Assembly (NCBI GenBank): GCA_003988855.1
Contig: QYAI01000009.1
Location: forward strand, 283,857-347,856
Direction of reading: 5' to 3'
Length of the DNA stretch: 64,000 bases
DNA from: Arachnopeziza araneosa
Lineage: Eukaryota; Ascomycota; Leotiomycetes; Helotiales; Arachnopezizaceae
Shown one piece after another: positions 44,274 through 58,001 of the stretch; positions within the stretch are counted from its first letter, which is position 1; each line of letters begins with the position of its first letter. The notes below the pieces were generated by a model. It searched no databases, had not been told where the DNA came from, and saw nothing but the letters and a program-made list of their open reading frames with translations. Made by a program: the position numbers and the translations under genes.

Positions 44274-46716
44274 CTATCGGAACGATTTGAAGGATTTGTG
44301 TGCTAGAGGAGACGATCCCACGTGAGTAACACCAGTGGCTCTTGCTGTATCTCGGATCCTGCCGCCACGCATATTTGGGGTCTGGGCACAGTATGCACAA
44401 ACGTAAACTGGGGGGAGGCTTCTGCGATCAATACCGACGCACTCTGCATGAAGCCAGTTCTCGCAGGCATCACTGACAAATTAGCAAAATCCTCAATATT
44501 CTATAGGGTGTCAAACCATTGGATCATAAAACCTTCACTCTCAGGGATGTTACAAACACATCTCGTAGTCCCGCTCCTTGAACTCGAAGGTGTAGCTCCA
44601 TCAGGATCAGTAATAGTTGTGGGAGAAATATTAGTCGATGAACTATAAGCGTATTGCGCATTGCCACGAGAATTTGGGCCTAGATGATGTCAGCAATGAG
44701 TCGACCTTCCAGGTGACCTCTGGCGAGCTTTTGTTCATACCTGGAACGTAAAGATGGTGCCGTGGATTTCTCGACATCATTTGATGCCTTTTACGTTCTT
44801 CTACCACCTTGCGTAGCTCGAGCGTCGCGTCTGCAGAACCATCCTCATCGACGACTGTTTCGGCTTCGCTCTCTATACTACCATGCCGTCCAGACCTCTG
44901 ACTTGAAGACTCGGATTGACTATATCCACTAGCGCTACTTCTTCGTCGTATATCCTGACCACGGGAAGTATCGAAACGAGCAAGTTTAGGAGCTTTTGTT
45001 GGCTGAGGCAGGGCAAAAGATGAATTTTGGCTTGGTATTAAGATTGGGTCATCATCTGAAGAAGACTCGTATAAATCTGAATGCAGGTCATCGTCCCGGT
45101 TTGAAGGACCTCCTCTGGTAGTCATCGATTCCTCCTCCACTACTACAGTCTCTGTTCTGGCTCTACCATTGGCATCTATGGTGAACTTTACCTCCGTTCG
45201 TGTCCGTGGCGGTGGAAGTTCCGGAATGGACGTGAGACTACCAAGTCGTTGATGTTTCACAGGCGACATTCTGCCTGCTCGAGAGATTACTCGATCTTAG
45301 AGTGTTAGTGGAATATCCAAGCAAGTGCAAGCAGATTCTTACCATGAGTTTTCCTTCCTCGATTGTCACTCACGCTTCTCTGAAGGCCAGGACGGCTAGA
45401 ACCCTTGATAGGAGAACTGACTGTTCCCCGTTCATATCGCCGTCCTTTGCTGCCATCGCGTGAATTCAGTGCAAGCCGTAGCTCCTCCTGATCTCGCCTT
45501 GACTCTCTCAATTGATGTTGATAAGGCCTGATTTCAACATGACTGGTGGAAGGGCGCGGTGCTGGAAGTGGAACCTCTGCGAAAGAGCTTGTCATATTTA
45601 CAGATGTGTTCTGGCTGAATAGTAGACCTGGGTCTACACCACCCATCGATGCTGATGAGAATGGGTCATCTGAGACCTGTCTATTGAAGTCGAAGGGTGC
45701 CATCGAAGTGGAGAGCTCTACACTTGTGGCAGGGAGTTTTGGTGCTAACGGCCTTTGACGCCTAACCGAGATTTGAGGTTCAGTTTGATTCGGAACGTGT
45801 TGGGTTTGTGTTGAAGTTGGGAGAGCCATGGAATCTTGATATATCTGACTCTCTCTTCCCCAGTCAAAGCTGTTGACCTTGTGTGCTTCCGTATTAAATA
45901 AAGCAGCCTCGTCGGTTCCGGTAAAGTCAAGATCCATACCATCTAAGTTAGTATCTGGATCCCAGAATGGCTTGGCATTGAAAGCAGGCGCAGTTGCTGG
46001 AGCTGACATGGGGTAATTGAAAAATTCACCCGACGTTGAAGGAAAGGCCATCAGGTCTTGATGTTGTGTCGGGGTTTGAGACGAGCCATATTGGCCATCT
46101 TGGGAGTCATTCTGCATCGTTTTCTTGGAAAGTTTCGGTGCCAGCTTCCGTGACCCCTTGTGTGCCGATGCTGGAGGAGTAGCTGTCTGTCCGCTAAAGG
46201 CCTCCTCCAAACGTTTCTTCGGCTGTCTAGGGGTCACCTTATTCCTTGCGCTGTCATCGAACTGGCTCTTGGATGAGCTATAGAGGTCCGGGGAGATATT
46301 GGCTTGATTGGAGTGATCAACAACGGATAACGAAAGACTTGGGTTTGGTGAGAAGTGGCTGACATGAGCTATATCTCCTGCTATAGATGACCTCCTATCC
46401 TGAATGGATGCAGTTGCAGGTCTTGGGGTGGAGGACTCGAGGAAGGGATTCGAGTTTGTCAACCGCCCAGGTGTTGCAAAAACTGTATACTCTTCTGCAA
46501 ACACAGGCGTCCACCCAGTGCGATTCTCAGTATCCGGATTATTCCTCGGGGTTTGGAAGTTTGGGCTTGGGAATGTGGCAGAAGTTGGAGTCCGGGTAGG
46601 AGTTGGTGGAGGTTGAGCGTTTGGATTCCCAAAGCTGCACGTAAAAAGTCAGCTATTTCTTTCGGCAGGATTTATTTTTCGTCATCTCACCTGTATTCCT
46701 GTTGGTCCCAATTCAT
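44274..46716 (-). CDS. PHD-finger protein, probable chromatin reader
   Basis: Five exons: 46716-46691, 46634-45343, 45274-44741, 44679-44517, 44472-44274; 737 aa. The first 600 or so residues are predicted disorder: Pro/Thr-rich N-terminus (PPPTPTRTPTSATFPSP), basic patches (RQPKKRLEEAF, APKLSKKT), then acidic/Ser-rich (YESSSDDDP, SIESEAETVVDEDGS). The C-terminus is a Cys4-His-Cys3 PHD finger: C658, C660, C672, C675, H680, C683, C697, C700 (CVCNIPESEGFMIQCDACENW, WLHAECVGI, PVYVCAYC), a fold that reads histone H3 tails. The intron splitting the finger (C672) joins IQ-C-DACENW and is firm. The exact family and complex (Set3-, Cti6- or Bye1-like) cannot be fixed. Confidence 0.88.
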
Positions 46717-48282
46717 AGCAGAGTTGGCTAGCAAATATATGGCAGAAGTCTGTGGCCGGACTTCTGCTGGCACAATTCGCAAGATTCCTCTCTGTCTGTT
46801 GCTCGTCCAACACCCACCTCGTTTTTCACCCAGGTCCTAGCTCTGCCTCTCTTCTTCGGTATATCATGTAAATCCCTGGTGTTTAAAGTCGGTATTAAGT
46901 GTGCCAGCTGCAAGAGATTGGATTCCTAGCTCGTTCAGACCTCACATTGGCAGAGTATAGTGTATAGGCTGATATCTAGCGGTTTCTGGCAATTCGGACA
47001 GTTAGTCTTCGGGAAGAAAAGCACCTGTGGAGAGCATCATACTAATAATATGACCGTTCAGTCCAGGCAAGAGCGCCCGAGTCAGTTTGGAAGGGAACTC
47101 CAGGAGGTGGAGGAGTTGCAGGTAAGCAGATTATCGTTAGGCGCCTGCAGAGTCTCTGGCCCGCGTCGTGGGATGATTTCCTGTTTTTGATAGCAAAAAT
47201 GGGGCCGTGGACTTGGACCACAATGGTTTAGAGCGTCTATCGTCCAGGGGAAGGAGCTGGTATGTTCAGGTAATCAAAGATGTTGGAGCACACGATGGCC
47301 GCGAAAGTTTGCAATGCTTTGCTGCGTGTGAGGGAGCAACGCAGGAAATGGACCAGGGATTGTCCGTCGTGGCTGGTCCCGAGAGCAAACGCAGTGTGGT
47401 ATGCTCCCTAGGCCGAGGAGATATTCCCCAAACGGGCCGTGGTATTATCGACGCTGTGCGGAGGAATGCTCATGTCATAGGTCAATTTACAGAGAGCTGG
47501 TCACGGCAACAGGCAGACGAAGGAGGTTGCTGAGACCGAGTAGATGGGAAGCGTCAATGACTAGAGAGAGAGAGAGAGGGACAAGAGAGACTCGGCCATC
47601 TGGACGTGAAAATGTCAACGAGCTGGTGAGGTTAATGGGAGCAGAGGAGACAGGGCAGGCGGCTCTTTGGTCTGTTTGATACCAGAGCTCTTATGATAGC
47701 TGTTTTGGCGGAGTCATAAATCGTTCAGCACTTGATCGGAGGGTTAGCGGGTTAATCTCAGGCTCCCAGGGGATCGGTTTTGGGGCCTCGAGAAACAGGT
47801 GCTGCTCCGGTCAAACAAACAAGCCGTGAAGCCTGAGGAGGAGAGCTGTTGTGGTGAGGGGCAATCAACGTGCGAAGGGATTCCGGGTGATTGAGAGAGA
47901 CGCTTCTCGACATTTTTTGGCCCTACCCGTATCACTCATCCTCACACGGACGATCTTGGCTGAAAACGCTCAAGCCTCGCTCACATCGTGACTCTCCACA
48001 TTTTCCTCTCTCAACAAGTGAGATTGGATTTCGAGCAGCGGTACCTGCATTCATTCATTCTCTCCTGCGTTTGTCTTCGTGCTGCATTGCATTAAATGGC
48101 CGTCATGTCGCTCACTATTTCATATAATTTGACAGCGCTGCGGTGCATGCAGCCAGGCCCGCCGTGCCCGTCAGAGCTTGCACTGGCACAAGTGGACCTG
48201 CATTTTTGGCGTTGGCTTGTCCACTGGGCTGGCTGACGGTGGAAATCATGGAGATCATAGAAGCTCTAGTCGAAGCAAGCTC

Positions 48283-48309
48283 CGCTCCTCCTCCTCCTCC
48301 TCCTCCTCT
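48283..48309. repeat. (CTC)n microsatellite
   Basis: About nine tandem CCT/CTC triplets inside CT-rich DNA. A frame through it gives a run of prolines, but no gene is supported there. Confidence 0.85.
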
Positions 48310-49736
48310 ATCACTGTCCAAGCACCACCTCATTGCTGACTTTCTTGACCTAGCCGTCTGCAGTCAGCCGGACAATCCTTTCTTGCTGACACGAACCTCT
48401 CCATATTATTGCTTCATTTCAATTGTTGCTTTTCGACTTTTCATCCCAACTTCTAGACCCAGCCGCACGCCCCGAAAGACGGTTCAGGGAGGTGGGCTGG
48501 CTCAACGCCTAGAATCGGAACGATCCACGGTTGAATCTGACGAGATCAATGAGATATGATCTCTCAGTCAATCAGATCCGGCAAACTCCCTCGCCTCCTC
48601 TCTTGTCGCTTTGCTCCCGGGCTGAACCAAGTCTTCAATACTTTTTCAGGGGAAAAGGTCGCAAGCAACAGCGAAGCAAGTGTTGCAAACGCCCCAACAG
48701 CAAGATCAATGAGTGGCAAACAATGCAGCCTTAAGCCGATTCAATTCGCCTCCCTAGATTGACTCCATACAGCTGCCAGAACTCAGGCATCCGACCCCCC
48801 ACACGAAACACGGCGGCATAGCGAATCAGAAGCTTCCCCCCACCAATTTCAGCGTCCTCAGGAAACAATTTCAGCCCATCTGAACAAGCCGCTTTCTCGC
48901 TAAGAAATGACGAAAAATGAGGCCAACGCATGAAATATTCGCTCTTCTGACCTCATCGCCGGTCTGTGGCTTAATTAGCGTTTTCAGCGTGTCACGTGTA
49001 GTTCATAGAACTTACCCAAGTCTCATACCTATTTAGGAAGGTATATTTCATTACCTTCTCTCAATTGTGGTATTTTCGCTATCAATTCTTTCAAGAGTTT
49101 GCTTTCTCTGTGCTGTCATAGGATGCTAAAGCTCTTTGGTCTATCCATCAGCGTCTCTTCGAGCCATCCATTCTACATCTTACTTTACCCATTTCCAACA
49201 TTTTACTTCACTCCGAATATTGATTCCCTATTCAAGCTATGCTACTCATCACATCATACATTAATATTCTAGTCTTTACCTAGCATCGTGTCTTAATGCT
49301 CCATCAAAGACATGTTGGATTTCCGGAAATGCGCACTCAGGATCTAAGACGATCTTATTATCAGCAAATAGTCACAGTGTTCGCCCAATATGCTTTAATC
49401 TATTTGGTCGAGCATTACAAATTGCTTAATGCCAGATACAAAATAAAGTAGTGAGAGGAGAATTGAGAGTCTAGGCCATGATACTTTGTGCTAGATTCAA
49501 GAAACGGACGAATGTTTGGTTGAATCTCTATAAACTCCAATTTTGACCCTTCTTCCATCAGTTTACAATCTAGATCCTGTTTTATTCTGCATCTTCTCGT
49601 AATTAGTATGAGTTAGCTTCAACTCATCACTATAACAACTCAATATTCAACGCTAGAGTAACTAGGAGCTCTTACTCCGCATGACTAGGCAACGGAAATA
49701 AAATTTGTCTACTCCAGTCTATGACGGAAGCTCAGA

Positions 49737-49814
49737 TGAGTCAAGCCAGATTTAAGTCAGACAAAAGCCACCTGAAGTCAATTTAGAGCCAGTGCTCTAA
49801 GTCAGCTTGACTCA
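49737..49814. repeat. Nested inverted repeat (hairpin-forming)
   Basis: Outer perfect 10-bp arms TGAGTCAAGC (49737-49746) and GCTTGACTCA (49805-49814). Inside them is a second palindrome TTAGAGCCAGTGCTCTAA (49783-49800) with a four-base loop. The motif AAGTCA recurs three times between. It lies in AT-rich DNA without genes, and could be a relic of a small inverted-repeat element or chance. Confidence 0.6.
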
Positions 49815-52728
49815 GATAACTGGACTACACTTGTTCGAGCCGAACCGAGTTAGCAAAAGGAACTCGGGTAAGTTAGAGTTAGCACGCTCACTTATATTGA
49901 CTTATTTCAGTTACTGGAATCTCTGCACAACTTCGATCTCTGTGAGCCCCAAAACAAAGTTCATACGCCTGCTCTTGTACCTTTAACTGATTCAAAGATG
50001 TATTAGTGTTTTCTGGTTTTTTTTTTTTAGAAAGCCTCGTTTTCTTGTTTAAAGTATATCAAGACTTCAAAATACGTCAATTAACCACGATTTAGGAGAT
50101 GATCCACCAGAAGTACGAAGTCTTTTGTAATTACATACTCTCAACCAAGTGATCACATTGCAAGAATATGAGCACCTGCTGCCTGGTTTGATACCTTGCT
50201 GTCAATGTGAAAATTCTTTCATCTCATCCCAAATTTCAACCCTCTTTCATACACAGAACTATACTTCTTCCTCCGACGACTAAGATCGTCTACCCAAACT
50301 CGGCTTTTCGTAGTCAAACGACATTATGTTGCCTTTTCTACTATTATATATATTTTTGATTTATTATGAGTTATTTGTCATTTCCTTTCAAAGATAATTC
50401 TCCTAGATTGAAACATGTGCTTTCACTTGAATCAAATAAGATATCTACTTAAAACTTATCATATAGCAAAGAATTTACACAAACTAGAAAAGCTCTTTGC
50501 TATTCTAGTATTTAATCCAAAATTCTCCGAGGAACTGTCAATAACGGTTTCAATGACTATGTTGAGGAATGACCGAAAATCTCAAAGTCATCTCTCAATT
50601 GAAGTCGCCCTATCAGTCAAATGGTTCTTGATCTGTAGATGTAAGGTAGAAAGCTCAGCAAGCTTACACCCTACGGACGCCAGGATAAAGATTGATGATG
50701 AATGACTTTCAGGTTGAGCTGGACGGGAAGTGGTCCGGCAATCTTCAACCGTCAGTAGCTTGGCTCTTGATCTCATTCCCATTTTTATGTAATTCTTCCT
50801 TCCTCTTGTCCTCTTCTCTTCCTTGTTGACCGCAGGCATGAATGTCACATTCCAATCTCCATCCGACCGTGAGGTCATGGGATTTTTCATTGCCAGCTGA
50901 GATCTTCTCTTCTCCGGTATCCATCTCGTGATTGAAAAAACCACTGGGATGAAGGCTGGCATGCAATCCTTGCGAGGCAAAGCGGTTGTCAAAACTGCAT
51001 ATGTAAAGTATGTTCTGGGAGGCCTGTCTTGGTCTTCTTCCCTGTTGTTTTGATTCAATCCTTCAGTTTATCATGTAAACACGCAAAGCCATCCACCATG
51101 ACGAATCTCACAAAGGATGCAGGTAGTCGCATCGTTTCCTAATGCTTTTCAATGCGTGCGATTCAAAACATACTCAACAAACCCAGAATTCAAGTATGGC
51201 ATATTCAATAGTCTGCAAGTACAAGGCAAGGTCTACGGGAAAGGAGTTGGGATGAGGCTGGCTGCTCGTTTAGTTTACCGAGACCCTGAGCAATCAATAC
51301 AACACAACCTATAAATAATCAGCTGGAAAGCACCACGACCCAGACCGTCTGCAAGATTGCGCGGCTCACCAGGTCTCAATCCTAACCAAAAGTTCTGACT
51401 CTCAGCCCATTGAAACGGCCTCATGTCAATAGAGTTTGAGGATACGCATGAAATATTGTAAATCCTCCTGCCTACAACAACGGGCCGCTGTTTGGTGCAC
51501 GAACTACCTGCGCGAGGGATATGGATATTCTGGGAGGTTTGTACATGTTCATGTCCTGCACAACACATTTTATGCACTGCGCTGCGCTGCGCTGCACAGC
51601 ACGTGCGATCGGTCAGATACCGAGGAGGTTTCTGTTTCGCCGTGCATCTTCAGGTCAGAACCTGAAGCATGCATCCATCCCAACACCATCACGTGCGCCG
51701 CACATGACGCAGTTTCACTTCCCGCCCAAGCCAACAGCCTCGTAGGATCAACAAGCATCTCATACAAACAGTCACGCAAACAGGTTTGACTCCAAACTAC
51801 ATTTCATGTCATCTCCTGGTCACTGGGAGACCCAACATCCGAGTTTAGGTTGACCCTAGCCCTATACAGCGTGTCTCGTCTCAAGATGCGCTGCGCTTCT
51901 TCTTCTCCAGACCAGACCCTTCACGCCGTCGATCTTACACCTTCGAGTTCAACAAAACACGCCCTCCTTACACATCTTACCACGTCACAAGACCATCAAA
52001 TCACACATCACGACGAACATCCGGATCTGGGTGCGACTCTGGCTCTGACTCTTGTCTCGAACCGTCCCTCAAACAGGCTCCTGTGCGAAAAGAGTCCCAT
52101 CGCACTTTTCTTCTAGAAACGGGGGGTCGGCGAAAACGGTTTCACGCCCGTGTCAGGTCGGATTTTTCTTTTATTTATTTTTTTACGTTGACGGGGTTAG
52201 GGCCGAGGTGACGGTTAAGTGCGGATCCCATGTTAGATCGATTGCGGTGGAAACTGAGGGAGGCAAGTGCCAGCGTGACGTCGTGTGACTCCAAGTCTAG
52301 AACGTAGAGTAGAGAGAAGCCTCCAAATCTGGAATAGGAAGTAAATCATGTAGAGAGAAAGGTGCAAGGCAAAGAGACAGAAAGAGGATGATTTTTAGAC
52401 ATGTCATTTCTTTGATTCAGTTTATTAAGCTATCTACCCGGGTATTCATCGACAGGAAACTACTCTGTCATGATCATAATACCATTACTTTTGTAGGTAT
52501 CGAATTCTCGCTTGGTTCGTAAATCATAATAATCAATCCCAACGCTCGCATGCACGCATCATTCATAAGACTTGTTCAAATTAGGGCTTGGCTCGCCTCA
52601 ACCATCATCTGGACACATAAGCCCAGCCCGATCCGTCCTTCTCGTCTGAGGTGAGTTGAGTTGGCATGTTGGTTATACTAAGTAATTCAAGTCGCAAACA
52701 AAAGAAATGAGGCAAGACTTTGCCTTCG

Positions 52729-54735
52729 CTAGATCATCGTCGACAAGCCATCTAGAGGACTGATATTCTTGTGTGGACCTATCCCTGACGCTGGCGTGTT
52801 GTTGACGGAGGACGGTGGTGTTATCTGTGGTGTTTGAGGAATTTGCAGTTCCGTCTTAGGTTTGGCCATGGTCGCCGCTCCTAATGCTCGGGAATGTGAA
52901 GATTCTCTTCTTCGTTTAGGCGCATCCTGCTTTTCTTAGCCATCAGTCGCAAACTTAAAAAGTAAGGAGAGCTCTTACCTTGATCTTGGGATGTGTATGG
53001 CACTTATACGCATGTCTGAACCATGTCGTGCCTTTCTTTTTACTGCTGACCAGCGCAACCCACTCATTGCAGCTTCCGCACAAGCCTTCCCAAACATCAG
53101 GATTCCCATCCATCCTCCGAGTTTCCTGTGGCTCCTGGAATGGACTTCCTGTCGCAGCGCTAATCCCATGCGTAAAGCTCTTGTCATACCAGAAGGCGCT
53201 GTTCTTCAGGACGAGCCAGCGCCCTGGTTTACATATTCCGCACCAGCCTTCGCGTTTGTTTCCGTGACCGCGCACCCATCGCGGAGTGTAAAGGTCGCCG
53301 TCAAAACGTAGCTCTTGCTCATGAGGGACGAGATCCGGATCAGAGGGATTCATGTCTTCTGGGGGAGGTGGAACCTGTTCTTCGTGGAGAGAGGCGTAGA
53401 GATCGGGCGGGTCGGAGAGGTCAGTGTAATGTGAGTGTAGTGCGTGAGGGTCTGCATTGCTCTGAAGCATGCGAAAGAGGCCATGGGACAGAAGCGGAGG
53501 TGGATTTTCGAACTGGGAAGGTTCATGGTAAGTGTGTGAGGGAAGAAGCATGCTGTTGCGATGGAATCCCGCATTATTCGCCATGAGAAATGGGTGTTGA
53601 TGTGTCTGAAGATTTGTCATGTTAAGTGGTAGTTGAGCATTTGGTAGTGTTGGTGAAGAGTGTCGTGATGACATCCTTGGAGGATGAGGTTGGAAAACTT
53701 CATGTCCTTGGTGGTAGATGAATGGCGAAGGTCTCCTGTTTGGCATGGGCGCATAGGATCCGGTTGACCACCTCTTATTTCGAGCGCTATCAATATTGTA
53801 TGGCGCGGATCGCATGCTCGGTCTTGGTGAAGGAGAGGCTCGACCTCGACTCTGGGTCCGAACGAGTTCGGATCGATTCTGAGGTGTCATTCTTGGTGAG
53901 GCTACTGGCGATAGCTGTGTGGATGACATCAAAGAGTTTCGGTTCGATGGTGGTGGATATTCTGAGCTGAAAGATGGCGCTTCGGATAATGTTGCAGAGA
54001 AGTCTTCGTACGATGGCATCTCAGAAAGCGCACCACTTGTCGACATTGTAAATGAGGAGCCAGACATGCGTCGCGAGTTGAAATTTTGATCCAGATTTAG
54101 ACTATCTCTGTCCATTCCCGATGCATGATATCTTAAATCAATGATTGGTACCGCTTCGTCTGTGGTGTACGCCTGGCCGATCCCTCCCATATGTATGTCG
54201 CTGTCTAGACCATTAAGGTCCATGCCATCATCACAAGGCTTTGTGTGCCAGCCATCTATTCTTGAGTCAGCTGGAGATCTTTGTCGAATACGTTCATTAT
54301 TCTCCGGTGACTTACTTTCACCGTTAGAGGTAGCCGGGTAGAAGTCTTGATGGACTGCATAGGCTTGATGAGGGATTCCATCTTGGAGCGGTTGCATTGG
54401 CATTGGTGCCGAGTCCCAGGCAGGTAATGATGTGAATTCTTCTGGCATGCAGAAGTTAAAAGCTGCTTCGTGTATCGTAGCTGGTCGAGGCCGCGAAATA
54501 GGCTGAGGAGTTGGACTCGACCACATTCCCATTCCTACTTGCTCAGACTTCATGGACATCTCGTTGGGGTTCATGGTAACGGTAGGGAAAGATCGAGGAG
54601 GAAAGTCTCTCCTAAACTTGTTGTTCGGGTTAAACGTAAAGGACGGTGTTTGTATTTGTTGGCGACTAGGTATGGTAAGTATTGATATAAGTGCCTTGGT
54701 TGGTCAACTTACACTTGGGCCTGACTAGAATCCAT
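52729..54735 (-). CDS. Rua1 C-terminal-domain transcriptional regulator (Meu26-like)
   Basis: Three exons: 54735-54713 (MDSSQAQ), 54665-52979, 52926-52729; 635 aa. The first about 450 residues are disordered, Ser/Pro/Asn-rich (QTPSFTFNPNNKF, SRGRASPSPRPSMRS). Residues about 471-570 form the Rua1-type C-terminal zinc domain: WVRGHGNKREGWCGICKPGR, WLVLKNSAFWYDKSFTHGIS, LCGSCNEWVALVSSKKKGTTW and FRHAYKCHTHPK, with paired Cys and His ligands. Family members are fungal nuclear regulators (Rua1 of a smut fungus; S. pombe meu26, induced in meiosis). A basic KRRR patch follows in the last exon. The 23-bp first exon is supported by a phase match and a good donor (GTGTAAGT). Target genes are unknown. 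Confidence 0.88.
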
Positions 54736-57700
54736 GACGAGAGGTCGTCTATCTCAGTCGATTATATTCCGAAATGCCCCGCTGGAAGATTATTGTCGTC
54801 AGCCATGGCACAGGATGGGAAATTATGAATGAAATATTTGAGGGCGGGGACCCACAGGTTAGTGGGCAATATGGAATCTGTAACATACCAGACCTCTTAA
54901 GATCGTAGGATGTGCAACTCAAAATGTTATACCGCTGGGCCCAGGAGGTAAGGAGTGTATAGAGTTTCTTCGGTGCTCTGAGAGAAACGGGAAGTTTGCC
55001 GACAATGCCTCGTGGTGAGGAAGTGGGTATGAATTAGTAGACTGGATGGCCTGGTGGTGATGAAAAGGAATGTATTGAGTTGAACTATCTAAAAGCATAG
55101 AAACGAACTCGTTTGGTGATCTGCGCAGGCTGGCTTGAAGTAGATGAGAGCCAGCTCCCAGTTTATTATAGAGCAGAGGAAAGCGAAATTAAAAGACCGT
55201 AAAGGAGTGACTGGTCGAATAGAATAGGAAGAGCTGCGATTGGAACAAGCGGAAAGGTGGAAGAGGGGCAGTGCAGCCAGACCCTAGAGGTATAAGAGAG
55301 AAAGTAGGTTCGTAGTCGAGGGAGGCCTGCGGCGGCGTGCTCCAGTTAACAGGGCTGCCCGGGATCGGGATGTCTCCAAAGCACCCTGGCCAGGTGTGTT
55401 CCTGATACAAGCGTAACAACCTAAACCTCACAAAACTTGTGTGGTGAGGTCAGGAAGCATGCTGGCCGGGACTCTTGGCGGCCAGGATGATTTGCAGCTT
55501 GGAGCCCTGGAGTCAGTGTGCCGTATGGGATTGTACAGTACAGGTATGGGACGGTACCGAGGGCCATGTATCGAAACCTGGCGCCTGCTTCCCTTTTCCC
55601 AGGATCTACTTCTCAGACTGCGAGCAGTGAAAAGCGCGGTATCAATCATGGGACAGAAACCGACAGCCTTGAAGTTTGGTGTTCGTCCAAATCCATCCAT
55701 CGCGATGTTGAGAACTGAAGCTCAGAGGGGGTGGCTTGCCGCGTCTCAAGCTGACGCCACCATATCATAACGCGCTTCTGGGGTAAGCCAGGCTTAGAAT
55801 AGCAGGCTGAGCTCTGGCGACCTGAAGTTTGTTCGTTTTTCGGAACGATACCTAGGCCATACCAACCAGCTCGTCCGCCGCGATGAGAGGATTGACCAAT
55901 TAATCAACACCATACACGAACAAATTTTCTTGTTCACGTCGGCAGTTTCCTTCTCCCACTTAGGCTCCCGGACAACTCACGCGAGAAATTTGTAACGTCT
56001 GGGACTTACTGATGTTGAATAAGCAGCCTGAAATAAACCGAGACCAATAGGACTCGGGCATCCTGTTGGAGTGGCCGTCTGGCCACCAACCAAGACCGGC
56101 TTCAGGGATTGTGTTTGGTCGTAAGATCGGGTCCGTTTGAGGATCTTCCACACTCTGTCTAGGATTCTCCCCAGATGATGCGATTGTACAACGAGGCTAT
56201 ATCAGCCTTGCTAAGATTGAGGTGGAGACTGACGACGACATTCAGGTGGTAAGGGAGCCAGGTGGCGGCCGAGATCCAGATGTCCACGGCTAACGTCCAA
56301 CGTCGACACGTCCTGAGATGGCGCGAGGGCTCTTTGGAGAGAGGAGGGCAGCCGTGTTGGGAAAGGTATCAGCGGCGGATAGGTGTTCTTTCCAGCTGCA
56401 GGTCTGGACTGCGTAAGTTGGATGAACATCCCTAGAAAGTTTCATGTTGTTAACCGGATGTTGTGAGGCAGTTTGTTATTTGCGGACAGAGGGTGAGGTA
56501 GGATCGTCGTTGGCTGAAGTGCGCTCACAGTGGCCTTACTTGGAAGCAGCGTAGCTGAGCGCGGAGGGAGGGTGAGCGTGAGCTGTGGCTGCGATCCCAC
56601 AAGCGAGACGTTTGAGACTGAGTGATCTGAAACTTTGCCATGGGCCCATCCTGCAGGCCCGCCCGCTGCAGGGGAAAAAGATCGGCTTGCGACCCAATAG
56701 CAAGCAATGCTCGCGAGTTTCCAAACTCAACGTCAACTCATCTTCATCGCCTTCTGATACGGCGTTAAGAGAGCACCATTCCACTTCAAACTCCTAAGCA
56801 ACCTTAATCCGCGCACTGTTGGCTCTCTGTCGCCTCCCGTCATCTCACTCACCACCATCATGACCTCGCCGTGCCTTCATCGTCCGACCACCCGTCCGGG
56901 CTGATTTCCTCTTTCGACCTCCCTGTGTCCGTCCATTATGCCCGAAATGAGACGAAATTAGCACCGAAGGTTTCGATCCTTCTATCTTGCTTCCATCCAG
57001 CGTGGTCTGTGTGAAGCTAGTGACCGTTCTCCTATCCCGCCCACCAATTTTCCTCGCTGCCACCTGTTCGAAATGGGTCCGAGCCCGCTCGGCGGCGTTG
57101 CGAGGGTGAGGGCGAGAGTCGGCTTACCGGGAGTACCTGGGACTTTGCATGAATCTCAACCTTGATCCAGCCATATGATGCTGCCGGAAGTATACGACCA
57201 CTGTCAATAAAAACACTCTTATGAAAATCAGGCGCCAATCAACGTAGCCGTTTCTGGAGACGGATAAACGAAGCTCCCTGTAGACGTCCCTCTACGTCCA
57301 CGCGTCCTGGGAAAGGAAGTGTCCCAGCTCTAGATCCATCTGACATTTCTCTCTTTGAGACATCACCATCCCTCCTCGTCTTCTGGTTCTTGTCCACTTC
57401 GGAGACATTTGGGACCGTTCTTGGTTTTTCTAAGCTCGTGATTCAATGCTTCAAACCTGAAGCCGTAGTAATCCAGTGATCCAGATGATCCACCGCTAAC
57501 TCCGCCGATATCCTAACCTGTTATAGCCAGCTGTTCAAGTATTGCCCTGGAATCTTATCGCCCGGCCGTGTTTGGTTAGATGACGTGACCCGCACACTAT
57601 CATAATTCATGCAAGATCCGAAGTGTACCGAAGGGGAAAAGCAACGAGAAAGCCCAGAAACTTGGAGCCTTAGCATGAACTGCCCTAGTCTCTTAGGAAT

Positions 57701-58001
57701 ATTGAATCTATTTTGGAAAGCTGTACGTACCTGATGGATTTCGCAAAATGCATCCAAAGGAAAAGGGTATTCAATATTCGGGAACAAATCGATCCAAATC
57801 TCAATGTATCGAATATTGAAAAAGGATTATTGAATGTTGGGAATCATCCAGATGAGGGCAATAAATCCCAAAGAAACGTAGCACCGGGGAGCAGAACGTG
57901 ATTGGTCGCAATAGAGTGTATTTCGAAACAACGAAACTCAATATATATATCCAAGTATCAATATATCGAGATATCCTTTGGATGTGGAATCTGATTTCGG
58001 A
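54736..58001. other. 3.3-kb region without a supported gene
   Basis: It contains the promoter and probably a long leader of the Rua1-type gene (first about 1 kb) and moderately GC-rich DNA with overlapping chance frames of 60-109 codons on both strands. None of these carries a recognisable motif or splice-joined neighbour. No tRNA, repeat array or transposon protein was recognised. Confidence 0.45.

Larger units (their letters stand above)
46717..52728. other. 6-kb gene-poor region
   Basis: No gene is supported here. Near 46.7-49 kb the DNA is GC-moderate with chance frames (108-138 codons, low complexity) and probably includes the promoter of the PHD gene and CT-rich leader-like tracts (48.0-48.6 kb). 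About 49.0-50.6 kb is clearly AT-rich, with a T run near 50021-50033 and a nested inverted repeat at 49737-49814. About 51-52.7 kb is mixed, with a (GCTGC) repeat near 51578-51597. No transposase-like or reverse-transcriptase-like protein is readable. The region may be a decayed repeat island or regulatory DNA. Confidence 0.45.

Noticed and set aside
47207..47533. Plus-strand 108-codon frame
   Set aside because: No family resemblance, no splice-joined neighbours, and overlapped by other frames of similar length, as expected by chance in GC-richer DNA.
50588..51058. Minus-strand 156-codon frame
   Set aside because: Irregular composition, no domain or signal, and not continued by any exon-like frame.
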